Shown here in pieces: positions 8,395-16,379 of a DNA stretch of 64,000 bases. The DNA is from Methanoregula formicica SMSP (lineage in GTDB: Archaea > Halobacteriota > Methanomicrobia > Methanomicrobiales > Methanospirillaceae), in contig NC_019943.1 in the NCBI RefSeq assembly GCF_000327485.1, positions 2,418,001 through 2,482,000 of the forward strand, given 5' to 3'. Both the position numbers and the translations under genes were made by a program. Below the pieces are notes generated by a model. That model was given only the letters and a program-made list of their open reading frames with translations, searched no databases and was not told the DNA's origin. How positions within the stretch are numbered: position 1 is the first letter of the stretch; every line of letters starts with the position of its first letter.

Positions 8395-9507
8395 ATGAAG
8401 AACCAGTGGCTTGTCCGCTACTCTGAAATATTCTTAAAATCCGATCCTGTCCGAAGACAGTGGGAAAATACCCTGATCGCCAATATCCGCGAGGTCATGC
8501 CCGAAATCCACGTCCGGAACGAACGGGGCAGGATCTGGCTTGACGGGGATGTGAAACCAGGGCTCCTGAAAAATATCTTCGGCATCGTCTCGTTCTCGGA
8601 AGTCGAGCATATCCGGCTTGACGAGATCGGGACACATCTTCCCGGCTACTGCCACCGCCACGGGATCGGGACAGCAAAGACCTTCGCAATCAGGGTAAAG
8701 CGGGTCGGCAAGCACCCGTTCAGCTCGAACGACAAGGCGATTGAATACGGCAATCTCCTGCGAAACGAATTCCCTCATCTCAAGGTGAACCTCGCCCATC
8801 CCGATAAGGAGATCCATATCGAGATCCGGGCGAATGAAGCGTATCTCTATGACACGGTCATAAAGGCGGTTGGAGGACTTCCTCTCGGTGTCGAGGGCAC
8901 GCTCGTGGCCCTCGTGTCCGGGGGGATCGACTCCCCGGTTGCAGCATGGATGATGATGAAGCGCGGCTGCCGGATCCTGCCCCTCTACGTGGCACTCGAT
9001 ACGTTCCTTGACGAGACGACCCTTGCCCGGGCAGAGCGTGTTGTCCGGGAACTTGAACGTTACCAGCCGGGGATTGCCCTGACGGTCATCAGGGATTCCT
9101 ATCTTGCGGAGGCAAAACAGGAACTCGTGAAACTGCACCAGGAGAAGTATACCTGTATCTTCTGCAAGCGCCGGATGTACCGGGTGGCGACGGCCTTTGC
9201 ACAAGCGCACGGCGCACAGGGGATCGTGACCGGTGAGTCGCTCGGTCAGGTAGCGAGCCAGACGCTCGACAACCTTGTCGTCCTCACCGATGCGGCATCC
9301 GAAATCCCGATCCACCGCCCCCTGATCGGGTTCGACAAGGAGGATGCAATCCGGATTGCCCGGGAGATCGGGACATTTACTGAATCCATATCATCTGCAT
9401 CGGGTTGTAAGGCGGTACCGAACGGGCCGTCTACAAAAGCGAAACTGAAGACAATCCGGGAGTTGGAAGCAGAGATGACAGCAACGGATATGCCGCTACC
9501 GGTATAA
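8395..9507 (+). CDS. thiI: tRNA 4-thiouridine synthase ThiI
   Basis: The 370-residue enzyme adenylates U8 of tRNA and replaces its oxygen with sulfur. It has an N-terminal ferredoxin-like region, a THUMP domain (about 60-165) and a PP-loop ATPase with LVSGGIDSPVA at 173-183. C254 and C257 in KYTCIFCKRRM, with C403-type residue in SASGCKAVP near the C-terminus, fit the archaeal form that lacks a rhodanese domain and is thought to use a cluster-bound or free sulfide donor. The ATG at 8395 has AGAGAGGAG in front. It is the last gene of the pscS cluster, so tRNA thiolation and cysteine synthesis share a transcription unit or neighbourhood. Confidence 0.94.
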   Translation: MKNQWLVRYSEIFLKSDPVRRQWENTLIANIREVMPEIHVRNERGRIWLDGDVKPGLLKNIFGIVSFSEVEHIRLDEIGTHLPGYCHRHGIGTAKTFAIRVKRVGKHPFSSNDKAIEYGNLLRNEFPHLKVNLAHPDKEIHIEIRANEAYLYDTVIKAVGGLPLGVEGTLVALVSGGIDSPVAAWMMMKRGCRILPLYVALDTFLDETTLARAERVVRELERYQPGIALTVIRDSYLAEAKQELVKLHQEKYTCIFCKRRMYRVATAFAQAHGAQGIVTGESLGQVASQTLDNLVVLTDAASEIPIHRPLIGFDKEDAIRIAREIGTFTESISSASGCKAVPNGPSTKAKLKTIRELEAEMTATDMPLPV

Positions 9508-9559
9508 TGATGAAACCAGGAAAAATACCGGCTGGAGATCAGGAAACAGGGGGGTCGGC

Positions 9560-10843
9560 ATGCAGGAGCCGGTGAATCCCGGGCACCCCCTCAAATTGCC
9601 GCATGTTGTCGCCCTTTATACCGGCGCTGTCCTCGGCTCAGGAATCCTGATCCTTCCTGGCCTGGCCGCCGAACTTGCAGGGCCAGCTTCTCTTGTAGCA
9701 TGGGGGCTGATGGCAATTCTTGTCGTGCCGATGTCACTGGCAATGGCATTCCTGTCGGCCCGTTACCCGGATGCCGGCGGGGTCTCTGCATTTGTTTCGA
9801 AGGCCTTCAATCCGCAGATTGGTTCCCTTATCGGCTGGTTCTTCCTCCTTTCGGTTGTGGTCGGTGCCCCGGTCCTTGCCCTCACGGGATCGGGGTATAT
9901 CTGTGCAGCAGCGGATCTCGGTGACGGGGCGCGTCTCCTGATTGCCACGGCAATCCTTGTAGCGGGCATTCTGGTAAATTATCGCGGAATGAAGGTGACC
10001 GGACAGGTACAGGTAGCTGTGGTCCTGACCACGATTATCATCCTTATTATTACTTTTGCCGGGAGTATTGCCACGATCGACCCGGCAAACTTCACACCCT
10101 TCATGCCGAATGGCTGGGAAAGTATTGGTCATGCATCCGCGGTATTATTCTGGTGTTTCATCGGGTGGGAAGCCATCGCACATATTTCCGGTGATTTTGA
10201 AGATCCGCAGCGGGACGCTATCCGGGGAACCCTGATCGCTGCGGGAATTATCAGTATTCTCTATTTCCTTACTGCTTTCGTCGTTGTCGGAACCCAGAGT
10301 TATGGCCCAGCCATTTCCGACGTCTCCCTGATTGCTATCATCAAATCATCGTTTGGCCCGGCCGGTGCAATGGTTGCCGGTATTGCGGCCCTGTTCGTCT
10401 GTATGGCGCCAGCAATCGCTTATATCGGGGCTGCATCCCGTCTCGCATGCTCACTGGCCACCAACGGATTCGCACCACGCTATCTGGCCCGCAGATCGGA
10501 AAAATACCGTACCCCGCTGGGAGGGCTCATCTTCCTGTCCGTTTGTTTTGCAATCCTGCTCTTTATTTTCAGTACTCGCATCGTCTCGCTCTCCATGCTG
10601 ATCCAGGTCCCGAGCGCCACCTTCATCCTCACGTATATCGGCGGCTGCGCAGCCGGCATAGTCCTCTTGAGCGACAGCCGGCTCGGGGTGCTTGTCAGTA
10701 TCATCTCGCTGATCCTGACGGTAGCGATATTCCTGTTTGCCGGATGGGCAATCCTGTACCCGGTTGCTATTACCGTCATCTGGTCCCTGTTCCTGGTAAT
10801 CACCGGCCGGTTTCGCGGAATTTTCTCTCGTTCCCTCTCGTGA
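9560..10843 (+). CDS. APC-superfamily amino-acid permease, YjeH-like
   Basis: The 427-residue protein has about 12 hydrophobic segments. Its first reads YTGAVLGSGILILPGLAAEL, the helix-1 GSGI substrate-binding motif of APC transporters. The architecture (RYPDAGGVSAFVSKAF, GWFFLLSVVVGAPVLAL) resembles E. coli YjeH, an exporter of methionine and branched-chain amino acids. Its place after the methionine/cysteine genes makes export or uptake of such amino acids plausible, but the substrate is not visible. It starts 52 nt after thiI. Confidence 0.88.
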   Translation: MQEPVNPGHPLKLPHVVALYTGAVLGSGILILPGLAAELAGPASLVAWGLMAILVVPMSLAMAFLSARYPDAGGVSAFVSKAFNPQIGSLIGWFFLLSVVVGAPVLALTGSGYICAAADLGDGARLLIATAILVAGILVNYRGMKVTGQVQVAVVLTTIIILIITFAGSIATIDPANFTPFMPNGWESIGHASAVLFWCFIGWEAIAHISGDFEDPQRDAIRGTLIAAGIISILYFLTAFVVVGTQSYGPAISDVSLIAIIKSSFGPAGAMVAGIAALFVCMAPAIAYIGAASRLACSLATNGFAPRYLARRSEKYRTPLGGLIFLSVCFAILLFIFSTRIVSLSMLIQVPSATFILTYIGGCAAGIVLLSDSRLGVLVSIISLILTVAIFLFAGWAILYPVAITVIWSLFLVITGRFRGIFSRSLS

Positions 10844-11180
10844 TATACCCGGGAAAACGAGGAGTCTGGTATGATTGAACGAATAGGAAACTCGCGGTTT
10901 TATATCCATATTCCTCATTCGCCTGTTTTTTTATACCATCCGTTGGAAAACCCGGCCTTCGTATTCGCGTTCCGGCAGCCTTTTTCAGGTCCGGATGGGG
11001 AAAAGTAGGGGCCAAAAAACAGGGCTAAAGAAAGGGCCCCGGTGCCGTTTTAATGAAGTGCAATTCTGCCGTATTTTGGCAAACGGGGTTCATTTAAAGC
11101 GTATTTTTTAAGAGGTTGGAAAATCTCGATTTTACGGGGTTTTCCGGGAAGGGGATCAAGAAAAGGAGGCCAAATTGAGG
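10844..11180. other. Intergenic, 337 nt, probable left edge of mobile element
   Basis: No coding sequence or tRNA fragment is seen. The sequence changes from GC-rich to AT-rich near 11050, matching the change from chromosome to mobile element. No copy of the tRNA-Gln 3' end was found by eye, so the left attachment site is undefined. Confidence 0.5.
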
Positions 11181-11684
11181 TTATTTTTCCGTATGTACCA
11201 TCCGATGTAATTCAGGACCGAATATTTTCGAGATACAGACCTTCGTTTCAGTAAAAGAACAACCCGTATCGATAAAAATTGCCCCGATTAATGCTTCGAC
11301 AGTATCCGAATACAATTTATTTTCTCCAGTTTTTAGCTGATCGCCTTCCCCCATATGATGATAAATCAGATAATTTTCGAGAAGTTTCAGACGGGCTCCG
11401 ACTTCAGCTAATTTCAGATTTTTTTCCAGATCGGATTTGATAATGGTGATGTCCCCCTTGGTTTTTACACCCAGCTCCATCAACAGTAAGACAAAACCCG
11501 CCTTTAAAATTGCATCCCCCAATGTTGCGTAGGTTTCTTGATGAGGACAGTCTCGGGCATCGTTTTTCCGTTCTTTTTCTTCTTTCGCGAATGTCGGGTG
11601 TGTTAAAGCCCGGAATAATTCTCTTCTATCCTTGAAGGAATGTCCGAGATCATCTTCGAGCAATTTGATTTTGGCCGGGTCCAT
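11181..11684 (-). CDS. RNase III-domain protein without dsRNA-binding domain
   Basis: The 167-residue protein has an RNase III fold: LGHSFKDRRELFRALTHPTF, the signature region HQETYATLGDAIL (50-60), KSDLEKNLKLAEVGARL and SDTVEALIGAIFIDTG. Three of four metal-site acids align: E50, D57, D127 and E130 are present. However, A53 replaces the glutamate that matches E. coli E41, a direct Mg2+ ligand. No C-terminal dsRBD is present. RNase III is rare in archaea. It is AT-richer than the neighbouring primase gene and ends the mobile-element gene chain. It could be a degenerate nuclease, a dsRNA binder or an inhibitor. No Shine-Dalgarno site is clear. Confidence 0.82.
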   Translation of the reverse strand: MDPAKIKLLEDDLGHSFKDRRELFRALTHPTFAKEEKERKNDARDCPHQETYATLGDAILKAGFVLLLMELGVKTKGDITIIKSDLEKNLKLAEVGARLKLLENYLIYHHMGEGDQLKTGENKLYSDTVEALIGAIFIDTGCSFTETKVCISKIFGPELHRMVHTEK

Positions 11685-11714
11685 AGTAGGGTGAAGGATA
11701 GAATTGGATAAAAA

Positions 11715-11843
11715 TCAATCCTGTTTCCCTCTCTCTACCTTCTTTCGGTAATACTTCCTGCACTTCGCCCGGTTCCGTTCCCGGTTCGCCTTCTCGCGGG
11801 CCAGCCGCAGTGCCTCTCCGAGGTTGAGGCTTCCTTCGCTCAA
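11715..11843 (-). CDS. Possible 42-residue basic protein
   Basis: A TTG start overlaps the methyltransferase stop, and the frame encodes LSEGSLNLGEALRLAREKA followed by an arginine/lysine-rich tail ending ERGKQD. It would bridge the methyltransferase and the RNase III gene with no long gap, like the other genes of this chain. The composition suggests nucleic-acid binding. The TTG start and short length keep this uncertain. Confidence 0.35.
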   Translation of the reverse strand: MSEGSLNLGEALRLAREKANRERNRAKCRKYYRKKVERGKQD

Positions 11844-12385
11844 CTAACACCTCGCTCAGGATCCCGGCCCGCAGACTTTGGAGTGATCCAGACATCGCCA
11901 ATATGCCGAAACGCTTCTTCGAACCGCTCGGGACGGGGGCCAACGTAAAACAATGCAGGGGAGAACGTCGGGCTTTTCCGCTCATCGCTCCCGGGCCCGC
12001 CGAACCGGACCCGCGCCGAAGGGAAACAGACCCGGCACGAGAGCCGGGTGAGCGTCTTCCAAGCGGAGGTCTCGGTCGCTGACTTCCAGAGAATGATCGC
12101 TTCCGTGGTCCGGCCTTCCAGCGTTTCCAGGAATAACTTCGAGAACCAATCCTCGACTTCGTAACCGAACGGGGGATTGAGGAATACCCGGCCCACCCAG
12201 GGTCGCAGGAGACCATTGTCCTGAACTGTGTAGTGCCTCGCTGCCGGCACATTCGGGATCTTCCGGCTGTTGCTGCATGGATCAAGATCGATCGCTTCCA
12301 TGCAGGCAATTACGGCATCGAGGATGTACTGAGGGGTGTAATGCTCAGTACTGGCGTGAGAGAGAAGTGCTGCCGGGACCGTCAT
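11840..12385 (-). CDS. Phage-type DNA N6-adenine methyltransferase
   Basis: The 181-residue product has the short phage Dam-like layout: HYTPQYILDAVIACME, the LDPCSNS motif (34-40), HYTVQDNGLLRPW and the catalytic LNPPFGYE (NPPF at 70-73) that contacts the flipped adenine. It would methylate adenine in element or host DNA, often to evade restriction or regulate replication. The start ATG overlaps the primase stop (ATGA) and has GGTGAG five bases before it, so translation is coupled. Confidence 0.88.
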   Translation of the reverse strand: MTVPAALLSHASTEHYTPQYILDAVIACMEAIDLDPCSNSRKIPNVPAARHYTVQDNGLLRPWVGRVFLNPPFGYEVEDWFSKLFLETLEGRTTEAIILWKSATETSAWKTLTRLSCRVCFPSARVRFGGPGSDERKSPTFSPALFYVGPRPERFEEAFRHIGDVWITPKSAGRDPERGVS

Positions 12386-15300
12386 GGCTTCTCACCCACC
12401 CGTTTCTTCTGCGTCTGCTCCATTGCCTCCCGTGAATAGCAGGCTTCGCAGAGCCGGACACCGGTCCCGCGATCAAGATACACGGCCGGGGCCAGATCGC
12501 AGACCGAACACCGGCCCACGCTGCTGGAGATCCGCTCCATCGCTGCCAGGGCAATTGTCCCGGGCAGGGGCGGGGCTCCGGCCCGCTGCTTTTCGGCAGC
12601 CGCGAGATAACAGACTTTGCAGAGACACCGGGCATCCCGTTCCGCTTTCGGGCGGGCCTTGCGCTCTGCCGTCAGTTTCTCGACATACAAGGCACCCTTC
12701 CGTCCACAGCAGTAGCAGATGCTCCGCCCCTCATAGATCTCGAGCTTTTTGTAGTCCGAGGCCCGGACGGACCGGCGTTCCGTGATTTTTCCGGCCGCCG
12801 GCTTGTTTTCCTTCCCAGCTGAGGCCGGCACCGGTTTCCGTGAGGCAATCGGAGATGACCGGTCGTCCGGTTCACAATTCAGCGGGGCCGGTGCTGAATC
12901 CGGATCCGATCTCACGGAAGTTCCGGAGTCACCGTCGTACGTACTTGCGGACTGCTCAGCTGAGGCATTGTCATTTGTGTGATCCGCAGTTCCACCGGAT
13001 TTGCCATTTTGTACAGCTAAATGTGTGTTTGTACAAAGTACATCCAATTCCCCGCCGGAATCAGCGGCTTTCTGTCTCACGGAACCTTCCGTAATCCTGC
13101 TGCCGGACTGCCGTGATTCCACCGGCTCGTCCGGGTCCGGACCCGGGTCATCATCGAGCCAGACAGCGCCGCCGGCCATCCACTTCCCGTACAGGTCGTG
13201 ATCGAACGTGTAGGCGTTCGTCCTCCGACGGGTGGAGTGCCCGGTCATCTCATCTTCGGAGATGATCGTGCGGTCCGTGTACGCGATCGCGGGACATTTT
13301 TCCAGCAGCCCGGTGTATGCCGCACCCCGGCTCGTGTAACCGTGGATCAGCCGGTGCAGGACAGCATTCGAGAGCGCCGTGGCTTTCTGCAGCATAGGGA
13401 TCGTGAACTCGACCCAGTGCAGGGTAACGATGGAGTTGATCAGGTCAGACTCCATCTTCGTCAGTTTCGTGGTCTGGCCGCCCACCGATCCATTGAGGAG
13501 ACTGTAGAGCCGGGCCGCGCCGTCGAAGTCAGCCCGGGTCGCCATGATGCACGGCACGCCATTTACCTCTCGCCGCTCACGCTGGAGCGAAAAGAGAAGT
13601 GTGTGGGCTTTCACCAGGCCCAGCAACATCTCCGGATTCCGGCGATTAGTCTGGCTCTGGAACCGGATCCGCTTGGCAAAGGGAATAACGACATGCAGCC
13701 TCTCGCGCCCGAGCAGTTCCCACATGGCCCGGCAGAGCTGGACATCGGGCCGTTCCCCCTCAGCATGCTCCGGCAGGGCCTCGCTGTCTTCGAGAATCCG
13801 GGTGAGGACCCGGTTGTCCTGCTCGATCGTGTCGTCGATCCAGCAGGTGAGCATCCGGTTGAATACCTGGTCGTCGCCGCTCCCTTCGACCTTCGCCACC
13901 CACCAGACGCACCGCTCCGGGATTGTGCAGACGAAACCTTTCCGGTCCTTGTTCACGGTCCGGTACATGAACGGTTTCCGGAAGGAGGTCGTAACACCCT
14001 TGAGGATCTCAGACATATCGTCCGAGAGGCTTGTGTCATCGAGGACAATCACTGTGCCTGGCTGGAGGTTGTCGATGTAGAACAGGGCCTTGTTCGACAT
14101 CGAGCCGGAGAGCTGATGGCGCTCCGGGACCTGCCGGATCAATGTCGAGAACGTGTGTGACTTCCCCTTCCCGCTCTCTCCCGATACGGAGACGTGCAAT
14201 CCTGTCGTGTTGAGGACAGAGCGGGAGGCAAGCGACATGATCAGGCACTCGGCAACCGTGTCATCGCCTTCATGATCGAGGGCGAAGGTCCGGAGCATGG
14301 CCCGGAGTGGATCTCCGGACCGGAGGACCAGCAGAGCCTCCTCAGTAAATGTATCCCCGGGTCCCGGTGCGGGACCGGGCGGGATCCCCGGGGGCGGGCT
14401 CTCCGGCTTCGGGGCAGCCCGCTTCTTTCCCGGCTCGAACCGCTCCCGCAATTCCTGCCACCGCTGCGACCCGCCTCCGCAACTCTCGTGATGGCACCCG
14501 GCATGGATGGCGCCGTTTGCGAACTGGATCGCATAAGCTCCGTCCTTGTGCGCACCGGAGAATGGACATTGATCGAAGAGGAACAGCGTACCGCCCTGGT
14601 AGGGTTTCTCGGTCTGCACAGCTATGTGATGGTCCGAAAGCCAGCGCCGGAGATCCAGTGGGGCCCGGGCCGGCGGGTTCCCGGCTTTACCGGCGGGTCG
14701 GGCCGGGGCTGGCGCGGCCGGAGGTTCCGGAAGTACACCGGCCAACCGCACGAGCAGGGTTTGTTCTACAATTTCCGGAGCCTCCGGTGCCTCGATGATA
14801 GCGGCCCGACGGTGGGGCCGGTCCGCGGTGCTGTCACCCTTCCGGCTCATCGTACCGTAAAGCTTCCAGATCCGGGCCGCATTGAAGTTCGCGACATCGA
14901 CCTGAGCGACCGCATCATTGAACACGGAGGCGAGGACCTCGAGGCAGTGTTTCACCAGGTCCCGCGATCTGTCATCATTGGACAGATCGATGAGGTAGAG
15001 CAGGTGTGCACCGTTCCCGGAATCAGCCAGTACCGGGGCCGGCCAGCCCATACCGGTCAGGTACTCAGCTATCCGCCTCGCCTTCGCTATCGCTGCCGCG
15101 TGCTCCGTCCCGGTCGAGGAGACTCCCGAGGGCCGGACCGGGTCCACATCGACCGGCAGCCACCGGCGTCTTACGATATCAGCGTCCGATGTCGTAACAT
15201 CCTTCTTGCCAAGCCGTATCTTGATCCGGTTGGCCCGGCGGGAAAGCAACGCGGGATTGACCGGGTTGAGCGTGATGTAAATGCCCTGTACTGAGGGCAG

Positions 15301-15447
15301 TACATCCAGCGCCCCGACCTTTTCCGCAAGGTCTTCCGGCGAATCGAAATATCCGGAGGCTATCCCGTCATCGGTGATAGCCCGGACCTCGACTATCTGA
15401 CCGGGCGCGATAAGAATACAGGTGGCAGCAAGGACCTCATCCCCCAT
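12382..15447 (-). CDS. Primase-helicase replication protein with C-terminal zinc ribbons
   Basis: From ATG 15447 the protein has 1,021 residues. The N-terminal part looks like an archaeo-eukaryotic primase/PrimPol: VDVD at 99-102 (metal pair), SGNGAH at 143-148 and RIWKLYGTMSRKGD. A zinc-like group follows (C294, C318, C323), then a proline-rich linker. An ATPase domain has Walker A GESGKGKS (423-430) and Walker B VIVLDD (near 466-471). The last 120 residues carry two CxxC...CxxC ribbons (CYCC/CKVC and CSVC/CEAC). It should initiate replication of the element. A TTG at 15510 is an alternative start; I prefer the ATG because it cuts the overlap with the upstream gene to 11 nt. Confidence 0.85.
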   Translation of the reverse strand: MGDEVLAATCILIAPGQIVEVRAITDDGIASGYFDSPEDLAEKVGALDVLPSVQGIYITLNPVNPALLSRRANRIKIRLGKKDVTTSDADIVRRRWLPVDVDPVRPSGVSSTGTEHAAAIAKARRIAEYLTGMGWPAPVLADSGNGAHLLYLIDLSNDDRSRDLVKHCLEVLASVFNDAVAQVDVANFNAARIWKLYGTMSRKGDSTADRPHRRAAIIEAPEAPEIVEQTLLVRLAGVLPEPPAAPAPARPAGKAGNPPARAPLDLRRWLSDHHIAVQTEKPYQGGTLFLFDQCPFSGAHKDGAYAIQFANGAIHAGCHHESCGGGSQRWQELRERFEPGKKRAAPKPESPPPGIPPGPAPGPGDTFTEEALLVLRSGDPLRAMLRTFALDHEGDDTVAECLIMSLASRSVLNTTGLHVSVSGESGKGKSHTFSTLIRQVPERHQLSGSMSNKALFYIDNLQPGTVIVLDDTSLSDDMSEILKGVTTSFRKPFMYRTVNKDRKGFVCTIPERCVWWVAKVEGSGDDQVFNRMLTCWIDDTIEQDNRVLTRILEDSEALPEHAEGERPDVQLCRAMWELLGRERLHVVIPFAKRIRFQSQTNRRNPEMLLGLVKAHTLLFSLQRERREVNGVPCIMATRADFDGAARLYSLLNGSVGGQTTKLTKMESDLINSIVTLHWVEFTIPMLQKATALSNAVLHRLIHGYTSRGAAYTGLLEKCPAIAYTDRTIISEDEMTGHSTRRRTNAYTFDHDLYGKWMAGGAVWLDDDPGPDPDEPVESRQSGSRITEGSVRQKAADSGGELDVLCTNTHLAVQNGKSGGTADHTNDNASAEQSASTYDGDSGTSVRSDPDSAPAPLNCEPDDRSSPIASRKPVPASAGKENKPAAGKITERRSVRASDYKKLEIYEGRSICYCCGRKGALYVEKLTAERKARPKAERDARCLCKVCYLAAAEKQRAGAPPLPGTIALAAMERISSSVGRCSVCDLAPAVYLDRGTGVRLCEACYSREAMEQTQKKRVGEKP

Positions 15448-15667
15448 GTTCCCCCGGTACCGGTAACTGAACCGGCCCGTTCCCGGCTTGCTTTGGTTCG
15501 GGGCCGTCAATAATGGTACAGAACCAGAGGGTTTCCCCCATCAGGACCCGGGGATATGCCGAATAACAATTGCGCCCCTGGCACAATATCCGGCCTCCCG
15601 AGTCCGACATAATCGGGCAGATCTTCCGCTCGCTCATCTCCAGGGGGTCCTCCAACTCATGCCACAT
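15437..15667 (-). CDS. Small cysteine-containing element protein
   Basis: The 76-residue product has four cysteines (KICPIMSD, ILCQGRNCYSAY, WFCTIIDG) spaced like a small zinc-binding protein. AGGTGG lies seven bases before the ATG, a good ribosome site. The gene overlaps the one before it by 11 nt and the primase start by 11 nt, which supports it being a real member of the chain. No named family is recognised. Confidence 0.65.
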   Translation of the reverse strand: MWHELEDPLEMSERKICPIMSDSGGRILCQGRNCYSAYPRVLMGETLWFCTIIDGPEPKQAGNGPVQLPVPGEHGG

Positions 15668-16004
15668 GATTGGCCACCTGTTGGGAATCCGCGATCATCG
15701 AAGCCGCAACCCACTTCCCCTTCACGACAGAGATAAACGAGACATCTGCAATCGAGAATGACTGGGTCGCCGTGATGAAAATGATCCTCCTCTGGCCGTT
15801 GAATCCGGGTCGCTTTCCGTAAATGGTTGCTTCGCTTTCAGGACCACAATTGTCCCGGAAAACGGAAACGCGGTGCCCGTAGAAGAGGACATTCCGGATA
15901 TCCTCCTGGGAAAGAGGGTACAATCCTTCGGGGGTCTCGATGTTAACCTTGCCTCCGCTACTTCTGCGTATTATGACCTGATTTACCGTCGTAAAAATCA
16001 CCAA
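15657..16004 (-). CDS. Hypothetical element protein
   Basis: The frame encodes about 115 residues with a beta-rich look (VIFTTVNQVIIRRSSGG, IFITATQSFSIADVSFISV) and no recognised domain, signal or membrane segment. Starts are TTG 16004 or GTG 16001. Neither has a clear Shine-Dalgarno site, but both overlap the upstream gene's stop region, so reinitiation is likely. It overlaps the next gene by 11 nt. Confidence 0.6.
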   Translation of the reverse strand: MVIFTTVNQVIIRRSSGGKVNIETPEGLYPLSQEDIRNVLFYGHRVSVFRDNCGPESEATIYGKRPGFNGQRRIIFITATQSFSIADVSFISVVKGKWVAASMIADSQQVANHVA

Positions 16005-16147
16005 CAGGTCATGTCAATTTCGGCAGGGTTAACCGTCAAAAAATTAAATATGATCTGAGTAGAGCGATCTACTCCCCCTGTTCGTCTCATTGTGTAGTTG
16101 TGGTAGACTTGCATGTTAAGCGGGCAGGGGTTCAGGCTGTTTTGCAT
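15998..16147 (-). CDS. Small element protein, 49 residues
   Basis: ATG 16147 is preceded by GGAGG with a 7-nt gap, one of the best ribosome sites in the window. The frame encodes MQNSLNPCPLNMQ... and ends CW with the stop overlapping the next gene. Its start overlaps the upstream gene's last codons. The product is unrecognised. The position and the ribosome site are the main support. Confidence 0.5.
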   Translation of the reverse strand: MQNSLNPCPLNMQVYHNYTMRRTGGVDRSTQIIFNFLTVNPAEIDMTCW

Positions 16148-16266
16148 TGTTTTTCCTCCGCAAGTACGAACAGTCCTTTGTCGATCATAAATTGCCCGAG
16201 CCCGTCAAATCCTGTCCGGCGCTCATAGGCTTCGATAGCTTCACGTGTAACGCAAAGTTGGTCCAT
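16132..16266 (-). CDS. Small element protein, 44 residues, first of operon
   Basis: ATG 16266 follows GAGAGGTGA with an 8-nt gap. The product, MDQLCVTREAIEAYERRT then GFDGLGQFMIDKGLFVLAEE, has the acidic-helical look of a small regulator or protein-protein adaptor. It overlaps the next gene by 16 nt. It is the promoter-proximal gene of the element operon. No family is recognised. Confidence 0.6.
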   Translation of the reverse strand: MDQLCVTREAIEAYERRTGFDGLGQFMIDKGLFVLAEEKQCKTA

Positions 16267-16281
16267 AAAAGTTCACCTCTC

Positions 16282-16350
16282 TGTGCAAGCAAGGCTTTTC
16301 TAAAAGAATTGATTTATGTGAGCCTCAGCCCACGGTAGTTGGCTTGCACA
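16282..16350. promoter_or_regulatory. 9-nt inverted repeat upstream of element operon
   Basis: TGTGCAAGC (16282-16290) and GCTTGCACA (16342-16350) are perfect inverse complements 51 nt apart, between the integrase stop and the first operon gene. They bracket the expected promoter and could be operators or replication-protein sites. Confidence 0.5.
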
Positions 16351-16379
16351 ATTTTACTGATATACAGAACGTTATATAC

